Origin: Bacteroidales bacterium UBA3824
GTDB taxonomy: Bacteria; Bacteroidota; Bacteroidia; Bacteroidales; UBA3824
DNA length: 13,917 nucleotides
Assembly: GCA_002393195.1 (NCBI GenBank)
Contig: DGIK01000057.1
Span: 1-13,917, forward strand
Reading direction: 5' to 3'
Below the pieces are notes generated by a model that ran no database searches, was not told where the DNA came from, and saw only the letters and a program-made list of their open reading frames with translations. How positions within the stretch are numbered: position 1 is the first letter of the stretch; the number at the start of each line of letters is the position of its first letter. A program made the translations under genes and the position numbers. Shown one piece after another: positions 1 through 6,651 of this stretch.

Positions 1-939
1 AACTGCCCGCACCACTGCGAGATTTACCGCTTGAAACCAAGGAGTTACAAGGATTTGCCGTTGAGGATTGCAGAATTTGGCACTGTATATCGTTACGAGC
101 AGAGCGGCGAGTTGCACGGCTTGACCCGCGTGAGGAGTTTCACACAGGACGACGCGCACCTTTTTGTACGCCCCGACCAAATCAAGCAGGAGTTTTGCAA
201 CGTAATCGACATTATCTTGTACATATTCAAGATATTGCACTTCAAGGAATATACTGCGCAGATTTCGCTCCGTGACCCCAACAACAAGGAAAAATACATC
301 GGCACCGACGAGCACTGGGCTATGGCTGAGAGTGCAATCATCGAAGCCGCCAAGGAAAAAGGACTCAACACAACTGTTGAGACCGGCGAGGCTGCCTTCT
401 ACGGTCCTAAACTCGACTTCATGGTAAAGGACGCCATCGGCCGCAAATGGCAGCTCGGCACAATCCAAGTGGATTACAATCTGCCGGAGCGTTTTGAACT
501 TGAGTTTACTGGTGCAGACGACAAGAAGTACCGTCCCGTGATGATTCACCGCGCACCATTTGGTTCGTTGGAGAGGTTTGTGGCAGTGCTTATCGAAAAC
601 ACCGCCGGACAGTTCCCGCTGTGGCTCACGCCTACTCAGGTGGTTGTACTGCCCATCAGCGACAAGTACAACGAATATGCCGAGAAAGTTGCCGAGGCTC
701 TCAACGACGCCGAATACCGCACAGAGGTTGACGGTCGCAACGAGAAGATTGGCCGCAAAATCCGCGACAACGAGACCAAGCACATCCCCTTTATGCTCAT
801 CGTGGGCGAGAAAGAGGCTGCGGAAGGTCAGGTATCAGTCCGCAAGCAGGGCAAGACCGACCTCGGCACGATGTCCGTGGACGACTTCAAGAAACTCATA
901 GCCGCCGAGATTGAGAAAGAACTCAACCCGGAGGACTAA
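1..939 (+). CDS. thrS: Threonyl-tRNA synthetase, C-terminal part (5' end outside window)
   Basis: Threonyl-tRNA synthetase charges tRNA-Thr with threonine in the cytoplasm. The frame is open from base 1, so the gene enters from the left; 312 residues are present, roughly the second half of the usual ~640. The first residues read NCPHHCEIY, matching the family motif MNCPGH, whose Cys (visible residue 2) is the first catalytic zinc ligand. The second ligand is the His in TQDDAHLF (visible residue 53) and the third the His in [15 protein letters not shown] (residue 183); that segment is also class II motif 3. The last ~105 residues, from [12 protein letters not shown] onward, are the anticodon-binding domain. 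A TTG at 31 could be taken as a start, but coding clearly continues upstream of it. infC follows after 33 bases, the usual thrS-infC order. Family assignment is very secure. Confidence 0.97.
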   Translation, partial: NCPHHCEIYRLKPRSYKDLPLRIAEFGTVYRYEQSGELHGLTRVRSFTQDDAHLFVRPDQIKQEFCNVIDIILYIFKILHFKEYTAQISLRDPNNKEKYIGTDEHWAMAESAIIEAAKEKGLNTTVETGEAAFYGPKLDFMVKDAIGRKWQLGTIQVDYNLPERFELEFTGADDKKYRPVMIHRAPFGSLERFVAVLIENTAGQFPLWLTPTQVVVLPISDKYNEYAEKVAEALNDAEYRTEVDGRNEKIGRKIRDNETKHIPFMLIVGEKEAAEGQVSVRKQGKTDLGTMSVDDFKKLIAAEIEKELNPED

Positions 940-961
940 ATACTATTATCAACTTAATTTT

Positions 962-968
962 GGGAGGA
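962..968 (+). promoter_or_regulatory. Strong Shine-Dalgarno sequence of infC
   Basis: GGGAGGA lies four bases before the ATT at 973 and seven before the ATC at 976. Bacteroidota genes generally lack recognisable Shine-Dalgarno sequences, and the other starts in this window show none this good, so this site helps fix the non-canonical infC start. That it compensates for the weak start codon is inference. Confidence 0.8.
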
Positions 969-972
969 CACA

Positions 973-1512
973 ATTATCGCAAAGCAGAATGAACAGCCCA
1001 AGCATTTCATCAACGAGAGCATCAAGGCTCGTGAAGTGCGATTGGTGGGCGAAAACATCGAGGACAACAACAAGGTTGTCTCGACGCGGGAAGCACTGAG
1101 GCTTGCCGAGGAGCAGGGGCTCGATTTGGTAATGATTACAGCGGACGCCAATCCGCCTGTATGTAAAATCGTGGACTATTCAAAGTTCCTGTATCAGCTC
1201 AAAAAGAAGCTCAAGGAGCAGAAGGCCAACACTAAGAAGACCGAGGTCAAGGAAATCAGGTTTGGACCTCAGACCGACGACCACGACTTCGAGTTCAAAC
1301 TCAACCACGCCAAGCGTTTCCTCGCTGACGGCGATATGGTGAGGGCGTATGTGTTCTTCAAGGGACGTTCCATCGTCTATAAAGAGCAGGGCGAGATTTT
1401 GCTTTTGAAATTTGCCACACAACTCGAAGGCATCGGCAAGGTTGACCGTATGCCGGCGTTGGAGGGCAAAAAGATGATTATGCTCATCTCCCCGATTAAG
1501 AAAAAAGCGTAA
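973..1512 (+). CDS. infC: Translation initiation factor IF-3, AUU start
   Basis: IF-3 binds the 30S subunit, keeps it apart from 50S and rejects wrong start codons and initiator mismatches. No ATG exists at the proper N-terminus: conserved residues [17 protein letters not shown] begin upstream of the first GTG (1036), and in frame the only sensible start is ATT at 973 (or ATC at 976) behind GGGAGGA. This gives 179 residues, close to the E. coli length of 180. The N-domain covers about residues 10-80 ([30 protein letters not shown]), the linker the Lys-rich stretch around 80-90, and the C-domain the rest ([32 protein letters not shown]). In E. coli the AUU start makes infC translation sensitive to IF-3 itself; the same feedback is inferred here. 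rpmI follows after 62 bases. Family certain; exact start ATT versus ATC open. Confidence 0.95.
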   Translation: MIAKQNEQPKHFINESIKAREVRLVGENIEDNNKVVSTREALRLAEEQGLDLVMITADANPPVCKIVDYSKFLYQLKKKLKEQKANTKKTEVKEIRFGPQTDDHDFEFKLNHAKRFLADGDMVRAYVFFKGRSIVYKEQGEILLLKFATQLEGIGKVDRMPALEGKKMIMLISPIKKKA

Positions 1513-1574
1513 GACAAAATAATTTTCGTGCGTTGACAGGACAAGCAACCGTAACACATTAATTGTAGAAGAAA

Positions 1575-1772
1575 ATGCCAAAAGTAAAAACCAACTGCGC
1601 TGCAAAGAAGAGATTCAAATTGACGGCGTCAGGCAAGATCAAGAGAAGACACGCCTTCCACAGCCACATCCTGACTAAGAAGGCCACCAAGAGGAAGAGA
1701 AATCTTACTCAGTTTGGTCTTGTATCGGGTGCCAACGAAGGCACTATCAAGGAATTGCTCGGAATGAGGTAG
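1575..1772 (+). CDS. rpmI: 50S ribosomal protein bL35
   Basis: Small, highly basic ribosomal protein of the large subunit, 65 residues, the normal family size. The sequence shows the family's hallmarks: an N-terminal [17 protein letters not shown], then [17 protein letters not shown], followed by a KRKR stretch and a C-terminal helix ending in ELLGMR. The ATG start fits the family N-terminus exactly. It sits between infC and rplT as in most bacteria and is probably on the same transcript. Identification is secure. Confidence 0.97.
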   Translation: MPKVKTNCAAKKRFKLTASGKIKRRHAFHSHILTKKATKRKRNLTQFGLVSGANEGTIKELLGMR

Positions 1773-1794
1773 TTCCCGACCACAGAGGTTTTTT

Positions 1795-1862
1795 AGCCGG
1801 CTTTTTGTGACAAAAAACGGCTTAACAATCACGTTTAACCCGGACGTGGGCATATTTAAGCG
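1795..1862 (+). promoter_or_regulatory. Stem-rich leader in the rpmI-rplT gap
   Basis: The 153-base gap 1773-1925 holds consecutive inverted repeats. Stem 1 pairs AGCCG (1795-1799) with CGGCT (1818-1822) and continues inward as TTTTTG/CAAAAA around a TGA loop. Stem 2 pairs 1832-1841 with 1848-1862 through CCC/GGG and CGTTTAA/TTAAGCG with one G-U and a small bulge. CGCA/TGCG at 1861-1871 could form a further hairpin that shares its first two bases with stem 2, so the two compete there. There is no U-tract after stem 1, so it does not look like a simple terminator. A role in control of rplT, for instance by L20 binding its own mRNA, is inference; I know no named leader motif here. Confidence 0.4.
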
Positions 1863-1925
1863 CAGTTTGCGACGACGATGCCGCGATTGCCGCCTTACGT
1901 CCAAAAAACACAAATTCAACAAAAA

Positions 1926-2270
1926 ATGCCAAGATCAGTGAATGTCGTTGCTTCACGCAGACGACGCAAAAAAATCCTCAAACTCACAAGAGGTAACTTC
2001 GGAGCAAGGGCTAACGTTTACACCATTGCGAAGAACACGTATGAGAAGGGCCTGTTGCACGCCTACATCCAGAGGAAGATGAAAAAGCGCAACTTCCGTG
2101 CACTTTGGATCGCACGTATCAATGCAGCAGTACGCGGCTTCAACATGTCGTACTCGGAATTCATCGGCAAAATTGCCAAGAAGGACATCAAGCTCAACCG
2201 CAAGGTGCTTGCCGACCTGGCGATGAACAACCCCAAGGCTTTCGAGGCTGTTGTAAATTCCGTGAAATAG
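1926..2270 (+). CDS. rplT: 50S ribosomal protein bL20
   Basis: bL20 binds 23S rRNA early and is needed for large-subunit assembly; in E. coli it also represses its own operon. The protein is 114 residues, a normal length. It starts [19 protein letters not shown] and carries the strongly basic N-terminal arm, then the globular part with [34 protein letters not shown] and the C-terminal [18 protein letters not shown]. An in-frame ATG at 1878 would add 16 residues with no family counterpart, so the ATG at 1926 is chosen. It is the last gene of the cluster; a terminator lies 78 bases beyond the stop. Confidence 0.97.
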   Translation: MPRSVNVVASRRRRKKILKLTRGNFGARANVYTIAKNTYEKGLLHAYIQRKMKKRNFRALWIARINAAVRGFNMSYSEFIGKIAKKDIKLNRKVLADLAMNNPKAFEAVVNSVK

Positions 2271-2348
2271 TCGCGGGTTTACGCTTTCAAGTTTTTTAGA
2301 TTAATCAAGGGAGCAAGTCCCCGATTCGCACGAAATTTTTTACGATAC

Positions 2349-2384
2349 AATCCCTGCATCAGCAAAGGTGCGGGGATTTTTTTT
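2349..2384 (+). terminator. Rho-independent terminator of the infC-rpmI-rplT cluster
   Basis: A 10-bp stem pairs AATCCCTGCA (2349-2358) with TGCGGGGATT (2369-2378), with one G-U pair and a 10-base loop; together with the last two stem bases it runs into eight consecutive T. This is a strong intrinsic terminator shape. It separates the ribosomal cluster from the rpn-type gene. Confidence 0.9.
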
Positions 2385-2416
2385 GTTTAATTTTCCTTAA
2401 AAATCCAACAAAAAAA

Positions 2417-2447
2417 TTGTCCATTCCAATTCTATATGCTATATTTG
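2417..2447 (+). promoter_or_regulatory. Bacteroidota-type promoter of the rpn gene
   Basis: TATATTTG (2440-2447) fits the TAnnTTTG -7 consensus exactly, and TTG (2417-2419) stands 20 bases upstream as a -33 element. The ATG at 2482 is 34 bases downstream. The placement just after the terminator supports an independent transcript. Confidence 0.7.
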
Positions 2448-2481
2448 CCGTCGAAATTGTAACTCAAAACGCTACAAAACG

Positions 2482-3357
2482 ATGCGATACTATGACCCAA
2501 AGACCGACGTTGTGTTCAAAAAAGTGTTCGGCGAACATAAAAACTTGGCAATGAGCCTGTTGAATGCCGTCTTGCAGTTGGAAGGAAAGAACCAGATTAA
2601 GGATTTGGAATACCTTCCGTCCGAGATACTGCCCGTGATGGGCGGCAAGCGCAGCAGCGCGGTGGATGTCCGTTGTCAGGATTCTCTTGGCGACTATTTC
2701 ATCGTGGAGATGCAGATGTATTGGTCGTCAGACTTTTTGCGCCGTGTACTCTACAACTGTGCCAAAGTCTATGCGACGCTTTATAACAAAGGCGAGGAAC
2801 ATTACAAGGTCAAGAGAGTGTTTTCCGTCAACATTCTCAACGACGTTTATGACAACAAGACAGGCAATAACTACCACTGTTTCAAGATGTCGGAGGTCGG
2901 TAATCCCAATAGTGTAATAGAAGGCATCGAAATTCTCTGCATCGAATTGCCGAAGTTTCGCCCCGAAGATTACGCCCAAAGGAAGATGCTGAAATTGTGG
3001 CAGGAGTTTCTCACGTCCATCAACGCCAAGACGGGCAAGGAGGAAATCACTGATGAACTTTTGGAAAACACTGAAGTCAAGGAGGCTCTTGACCTCTGCC
3101 TCGACCTGACGGAAGAGGAGCGCGGCTATTATGACGGCTTTTGGGGCATGGAGTTTCTTCGCAACGACAGGGACAAGACTGTAAGAGAAATGAGTTTGGC
3201 GGAAGGCGAAGCAAAAGGACTTGAAAAAGGACGTGCCGAGGGCGAGAAACAAGCCAACCTCGCCACTGCCCGCAAGATGCGCTCCAAAGGCTACCCTGCC
3301 GAAATAATTGCCGAACTCACCGGACTCACCGAATCTGAAATCTACAATCTTAACTAA
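2482..3357 (+). CDS. Rpn family recombination-promoting nuclease (PD-(D/E)XK transposase-like)
   Basis: A 291-residue member of the Rpn / PD-(D/E)XK nuclease family transposase group, DNA endonucleases linked to RecA-independent recombination and, in E. coli, to phage defence. The N-terminus has the family opening YYDPKTDVVFKKVFG. The active-site pattern is visible as Asp62 in SSAVDVRC and Glu76-x-Gln78 in DYFIVEMQMYW, the E-x-Q form usual in this family. The middle (RVLYNCAKVYATLYNKGEE, CIELPKF) is also typical. The C-terminus is a Gly/Glu/Lys-rich segment (EGEAKGLEKGRAEGEKQ, about 241-258) followed by a small helical end, GYPAEIIAELTGLTESEI, resembling a helix-turn-helix. In-frame ATGs at 3148 and 3190 could yield a short C-terminal product. 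No terminal repeats or target duplication were seen, so it is not shown to be mobile. Family secure, cellular role not. Confidence 0.88.
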   Translation: MRYYDPKTDVVFKKVFGEHKNLAMSLLNAVLQLEGKNQIKDLEYLPSEILPVMGGKRSSAVDVRCQDSLGDYFIVEMQMYWSSDFLRRVLYNCAKVYATLYNKGEEHYKVKRVFSVNILNDVYDNKTGNNYHCFKMSEVGNPNSVIEGIEILCIELPKFRPEDYAQRKMLKLWQEFLTSINAKTGKEEITDELLENTEVKEALDLCLDLTEEERGYYDGFWGMEFLRNDRDKTVREMSLAEGEAKGLEKGRAEGEKQANLATARKMRSKGYPAEIIAELTGLTESEIYNLN

Positions 3358-3420
3358 CTGAATCACAATACTATAAGTATAGATTTACATAGAAAAGATT
3401 TTTGGAAGACATTCGGGCGG

Positions 3421-3729
3421 GTGTTTTTGGTGAACCTGTCATGCTTGCTTTTATGCGTTCTGTTATGGTCCTTTAGAATTGATGCATCTTTTTATGTCAT
3501 TTTTTATCTAGTTTTGTCGATTTTCCTGATTATATATAGTTTGATTGAGGCGTGCAAAGCGTTTAAACAACGTGCCTCAATTAGGGATGTATCTGTAACT
3601 CGAGAAGATGATTATCTTTTTGCTGTTCTGAGGTTTGTAGCCATTCTTATTCCTCTGGCTGCAGCTGGGGCGTGTCTTGGATTTTTATGGGTAATTTGCT
3701 ATATGGCTGCAACGGGTTATCATGGATAA
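3421..3729 (+). CDS. Small predicted three-segment membrane protein, start uncertain
   Basis: I do not recognise a family. From the GTG at 3421 it is 102 residues with three hydrophobic stretches, about 1-18, 24-42 and 69-96, separated by a short charged loop (CKAFKQRASIRDVSVTREDD) that would lie on one side of the membrane. No ATG is available: the open frame continues upstream through coding-like sequence (RKDFWKTFGR just before the GTG) to the stop codon of the rpn gene, in the same frame. The true start may be GTG 3421 or 3430, a rarer codon upstream, or the gene may be the remnant of a longer one. It is more AT-rich than its neighbours (63 of 180 bases G+C over 3421-3600 by hand count). 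It lies 63 bases after the rpn stop. Could be a real orphan gene or a decayed fragment. Confidence 0.5.
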   Translation: MFLVNLSCLLLCVLLWSFRIDASFYVIFYLVLSIFLIIYSLIEACKAFKQRASIRDVSVTREDDYLFAVLRFVAILIPLAAAGACLGFLWVICYMAATGYHG

Positions 3730-3780
3730 AAAGCAGTACATATATCTGTAATCAAAACAACAAATTTTACATTTTTTTGT

Positions 3781-3811
3781 TTTGTTATATCACTTATAAG
3801 TGTTACCTTTG
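3781..3811 (+). promoter_or_regulatory. Promoter of dapB-lepB operon with internal palindrome
   Basis: TTTG (3781-3784), 19 bases, then TACCTTTG (3804-3811): an exact match to the Bacteroidota -33/-7 consensus. The dapB ATG is 26 bases further on. Between the two boxes lies the perfect 12-base palindrome CACTTATAAGTG (3791-3802), where a bound repressor would block transcription; an operator role is inference. Confidence 0.85.
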
Positions 3812-3837
3812 CAGAGTTAATCAAACATCTGTAAAAA

Positions 3838-4560
3838 ATGAAAATTGCACTTATCGGATATGGCAAGATGGGCCATGAAATAGAGAAAATAGCCAAGGAG
3901 CGCGGCAACGAGGTTCCCGTAATCATCGACGCTCTCATCAATCCGCAGGATTTCACCGCTGAGAATCTCCATAAGGCGGACGTCGCGATAGAGTTCACGC
4001 GCCCTGACGCCGCTTTCGACAATTATATAAAGTGTTTTGAGGCTGGCATCCCTGTCGTTTCTGGCACAACAGGTTGGCTCGACAAGATGCCTCAGATAGA
4101 GAAGATTTGTAAGGAGCAGGGCAAGACTTTCTTCTACGCCTCAAATTTCTCCATCGGCGTCAATATCTTCTTCCGTCTCAATAAGTATCTCGCCAACATC
4201 ATGAACGGCTTCACTGATTATGACGTGAAGATGCAGGAAATCCATCACACCACAAAACTCGACAAGCCCTCCGGCACTGCAAAGACCCTTGCTGACGACC
4301 TCGTGAAGGCTCTCGACCGCAAGTCTTCATGGATTATCGACGGTCAGCCCAAAGATGGCGAAATCAACATCGAATGTCTCCGCCTTCCCGATGTGCCGGG
4401 CACTCACACCGTGAAGTATTTTTCAGACATTGACGACATCGAGATGACGCACACTGCACATTCGAGGAAAGGCTTTGCGCTTGGAGCGGTTCTCGCGGCT
4501 GAGTTCCTCTGTGGCAAGCCCGCCGGCATCTATGGTATGGACGATATGCTCAAATTCTAA
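3838..4560 (+). CDS. dapB: 4-hydroxy-tetrahydrodipicolinate reductase
   Basis: DapB reduces 4-hydroxy-tetrahydrodipicolinate with NAD(P)H in the diaminopimelate/lysine pathway, feeding peptidoglycan and lysine synthesis in the cytoplasm. The 240-residue protein begins with a Rossmann dinucleotide-binding loop, IGYGKMG (residues 6-12). The catalytic segment is EIHHTTKLDKPSGTA, with His136 and Lys140 equivalent to E. coli His159 and Lys163 and the SGT substrate-binding loop at 145-147. VVSGTTGW and YASNFSIGVN are further family signatures. It is somewhat shorter than the E. coli enzyme (273), as is common in Bacteroidota. It has its own promoter and is followed after 16 bases by lepB, so the two are very likely co-transcribed. 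Identification is secure. Confidence 0.97.
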   Translation: MKIALIGYGKMGHEIEKIAKERGNEVPVIIDALINPQDFTAENLHKADVAIEFTRPDAAFDNYIKCFEAGIPVVSGTTGWLDKMPQIEKICKEQGKTFFYASNFSIGVNIFFRLNKYLANIMNGFTDYDVKMQEIHHTTKLDKPSGTAKTLADDLVKALDRKSSWIIDGQPKDGEINIECLRLPDVPGTHTVKYFSDIDDIEMTHTAHSRKGFALGAVLAAEFLCGKPAGIYGMDDMLKF

Positions 4561-4576
4561 TAACTGATTTTCAAAC

Positions 4577-5995
4577 ATGAAAAAACTCTTTGCCAACAAG
4601 TGGGTGAAGTTTGGCGTGGTTGCCTTTCTGTACCTGCTTTTCGTAATTTGGGTGCAAAATTGGTGGCTTCTCTTGGGATTTGTCATCATCTATGACTTGT
4701 ATATATCACAGAAAGTCCATTGGGCTTTTTGGAAGAAAAAAGATGCCGAAAAACAGACAAAAACCGTAGAATGGATTGATGCTCTGATATTTGCGGTGAT
4801 TGCCGCCACGATTATCAGGCTGTTTTTCATTGAGGCTTTCACCATACCGACGTCCTCGATGGAGAAGTCGTTGCTTGTGGGCGACTACCTGTTTGTCAGC
4901 AAGTTGAGCTATGGTCCCAGGATGCCCAATACGCCGATTGCAGTGCCTTTTGCGCATAATACAATGCCTTTTACTACGGATACCAAGTCGTATGCCGAAT
5001 GGCTGCAATGGCCTTACCGCCGTCTTGCTGGTCTTGGCAAAGTGGAGCGCAACGATGTGGTGGTGTTCAACTTCCCAGAGGGCGACACGGTGTGCCTCAA
5101 TCAGCAGGCACTGAGCTATTATCGTTTGCTCAGGGATTGCGGGCGCGATGCTATCCACAACGATTTGGCATACGACAAAAACGGTCAGCCACTCCGAGGA
5201 TATTTTGGCAAGGTGCAAAGCCGTCCCGTAGATCGCCGCGAAAATTACATCAAGCGTTGCGTCGCCATTGCAGGCGATTCGATACAAGTAATTGATGGTC
5301 AGGTATATGTAAATGGCAATCCGCAGGAAAACATCGGCGACCGCCAGTACAAATACATCATTGTAACCGATGGCTCAAGTTTCAATCCTACCAAATTAGA
5401 CGAACTTGGCATATCTGAGGAAGACCGCAAGTCATCGCGCTACATCGACCCAAGTTTGCTCGATTATGTGGAAGGGTTGAAGGACGTCAATGCAAACAAT
5501 ATCTTCATCTTCCCGCTCGTGGAGGAGAATGTCGAAAAACTTCGTGCGATGCCTTTTGTGAAGTCTGTTACAAGGATTATGCGTCCAAAAGGTTATCGTG
5601 AGGATTACATCTTCCCGCACGACCCGAAGTTCAATTGGAACGAAGACAATTTTGGACCGTTGTATGTTCCCAAGAAGGGCGACGTCATCAAGTTGACAGT
5701 TGACAATCTGCCACTTTATCGTCGTTGCATAGAGGCATACGAGGGCAATTCTCTGTATGTGAAGGACGACCAGATTTTCATCAACAATCAGCCCGCCGAT
5801 TCCTATACGTTCAGGATGGACTATTTCTTCATGATGGGCGATTCGCGCCACAACTCCGCCGATTCGCGTTTCTGGGGTTTTGTACCTGAGGATCACGTAG
5901 TTGGCAAGGCGTTGTTTATTTGGTTCAGTACCGACAAGGACAAGTCGTTCCCATCGTCGATACGTTGGAGCCGCATTTTCAAGGGCATTGATTGA
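4577..5995 (+). CDS. lepB: Signal peptidase I, long Bacteroidota form
   Basis: Type I signal peptidase (family S26) that cuts signal peptides from exported proteins at the outer face of the inner membrane. At 472 residues it is longer than E. coli LepB (324). N-terminal hydrophobic segments lie at about 11-26, 29-43 and 68-86. The catalytic Ser94 is in TIPTSSMEKSL just after the last one, and the general-base Lys226 is in NYIKRCVAIAGDSI. Box E is MMGDSRHNSADSRFWGFVP (about 419-437). Between box D and box E is an insertion of more than 100 residues, within which RCIEAYEGNS (383-392) and what follows echo the box D segment. It sits between dapB and a second, shorter signal peptidase, with gaps of 16 and 12 bases. 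Confidence 0.95.
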   Translation: MKKLFANKWVKFGVVAFLYLLFVIWVQNWWLLLGFVIIYDLYISQKVHWAFWKKKDAEKQTKTVEWIDALIFAVIAATIIRLFFIEAFTIPTSSMEKSLLVGDYLFVSKLSYGPRMPNTPIAVPFAHNTMPFTTDTKSYAEWLQWPYRRLAGLGKVERNDVVVFNFPEGDTVCLNQQALSYYRLLRDCGRDAIHNDLAYDKNGQPLRGYFGKVQSRPVDRRENYIKRCVAIAGDSIQVIDGQVYVNGNPQENIGDRQYKYIIVTDGSSFNPTKLDELGISEEDRKSSRYIDPSLLDYVEGLKDVNANNIFIFPLVEENVEKLRAMPFVKSVTRIMRPKGYREDYIFPHDPKFNWNEDNFGPLYVPKKGDVIKLTVDNLPLYRRCIEAYEGNSLYVKDDQIFINNQPADSYTFRMDYFFMMGDSRHNSADSRFWGFVPEDHVVGKALFIWFSTDKDKSFPSSIRWSRIFKGID

Positions 5996-6007
5996 ATTAG
6001 TTGAAAA

Positions 6008-6577
6008 GTGCGGAAACTCTGCGTTAGTTGGATATTGCCGTTGATAATTGCGATTGTGATTGCGTTGGCGGCGTGGTATATGTTTCGCGACAGGATTTAT
6101 GAGGTGGGCGGCGATTCTATGTCGCCCACTTTGATGCGCGGACAGAAGGTGTGGGTGGAGTATGGCGGCGTGATAAGGCGCAATGATATTGTGTTGGTAA
6201 TCAATCCGTTAACACCTAAAAATAAAGCTTCTAATCCCGATTTGAAACGCTGTGTCTGTATGCCGGGTGATTCTATAATACGATTGCAATCTGCGCACAT
6301 CTATGGCCCTGCCGTAGTGCCGCGAAGTGGGATGAAGGTTCGTCTCGATTATGCCAATTATATGATATACAGGGATTTGGTTATGAAATATGAAAATGCC
6401 AGGTTAGAGTGGCGCGATAGCATCTGCACCGTAGATGGCAAAGCCGCTGAGTCGTACACATTTAGGCGCGATTATGTTTTTCTCGTCAATGACAACCGTG
6501 CCGATCATTCGGATTCGCGCACATTAGGCCCCGTGCCTTGGGATTGGGTGGGCGCAAAAATTAAGTTTGTTTTTTAG
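6008..6577 (+). CDS. Second signal peptidase I-like protein, short form
   Basis: A 189-residue S26-family protease encoded 12 bases after lepB. One N-terminal membrane segment (about 8-25) precedes the catalytic motif GGDSMSPTL with Ser37. The general base is Lys80 in LKRCVCMPGDSI. Box E reads VNDNRADHSDSRTLGPVP: the usual Gly of GDN is Asn, a departure that may alter the active-site loop but leaves the conserved Asp-Ser-Arg intact. The GTG at 6008 is the start because a stop codon lies at 6002-6004 in the same frame and no other start precedes the membrane segment. The stretch from about residue 115 to 160 resembles the matching part of the long LepB (shared SYTFR-DY), so the two are probably related by old duplication. 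Its substrates are unknown; it could be a second housekeeping or a specialised peptidase. Confidence 0.88.
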   Translation: MRKLCVSWILPLIIAIVIALAAWYMFRDRIYEVGGDSMSPTLMRGQKVWVEYGGVIRRNDIVLVINPLTPKNKASNPDLKRCVCMPGDSIIRLQSAHIYGPAVVPRSGMKVRLDYANYMIYRDLVMKYENARLEWRDSICTVDGKAAESYTFRRDYVFLVNDNRADHSDSRTLGPVPWDWVGAKIKFVF

Positions 6578-6589
6578 AAAAAAACAAGC
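6565..6589 (+). terminator. Probable AT-rich terminator after the signal peptidase pair
   Basis: An 11-bp inverted repeat (6565-6575 with 6579-6589, loop AGA, one G-U) spans the stop codon of the second signal peptidase and is followed by a T-rich stretch. The stem is mostly A-T, so its strength is uncertain. It marks the likely end of dapB-lepB-lepB. Confidence 0.45.
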
Positions 6590-6598
6590 CTTTCTTTA

Positions 6599-6628
6599 TT
6601 GCAGTATTTAGGATTTTTTATACCTTTG
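6599..6628 (+). promoter_or_regulatory. Promoter of the Nudix-lipoprotein unit
   Basis: TTG (6599-6601), 19 bases, then TACCTTTG (6621-6628), the same -7 box as dapB. The Nudix ATG is 23 bases downstream. No other promoter of this type was noticed before the terminator at 10244, so the four genes that follow are probably one transcript. Confidence 0.75.
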
Positions 6629-6651
6629 GGCAAAATTAACTAATTATATTT

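Noticed and set aside
1036..1512. infC starting at GTG 1036
   Set aside because: It would delete the conserved start of the IF-3 N-domain and has no Shine-Dalgarno at a suitable distance, whereas ATT 973 has a strong one.
1878..1925. 16-residue N-terminal extension of rplT from ATG 1878
   Set aside because: The extension has no counterpart in bL20 and the family N-terminus begins exactly at ATG 1926.
2482..3357. The rpn gene as a complete mobile element
   Set aside because: No terminal inverted repeats or target-site duplication were seen around it, so only the gene is annotated.
2728..3366. 212-codon minus-strand frame opposite the rpn gene
   Set aside because: No recognisable motif, and the plus-strand frame has the Rpn active site and a consensus promoter.
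3672..3878. 68-codon plus-strand frame across the end of the membrane ORF and the dapB promoter
   Set aside because: It overlaps the dapB promoter and coding start in another frame and shows no features of a real protein.
4706..5287. 193-codon minus-strand frame opposite lepB
   Set aside because: Shadow of the lepB coding frame; no motif of its own.
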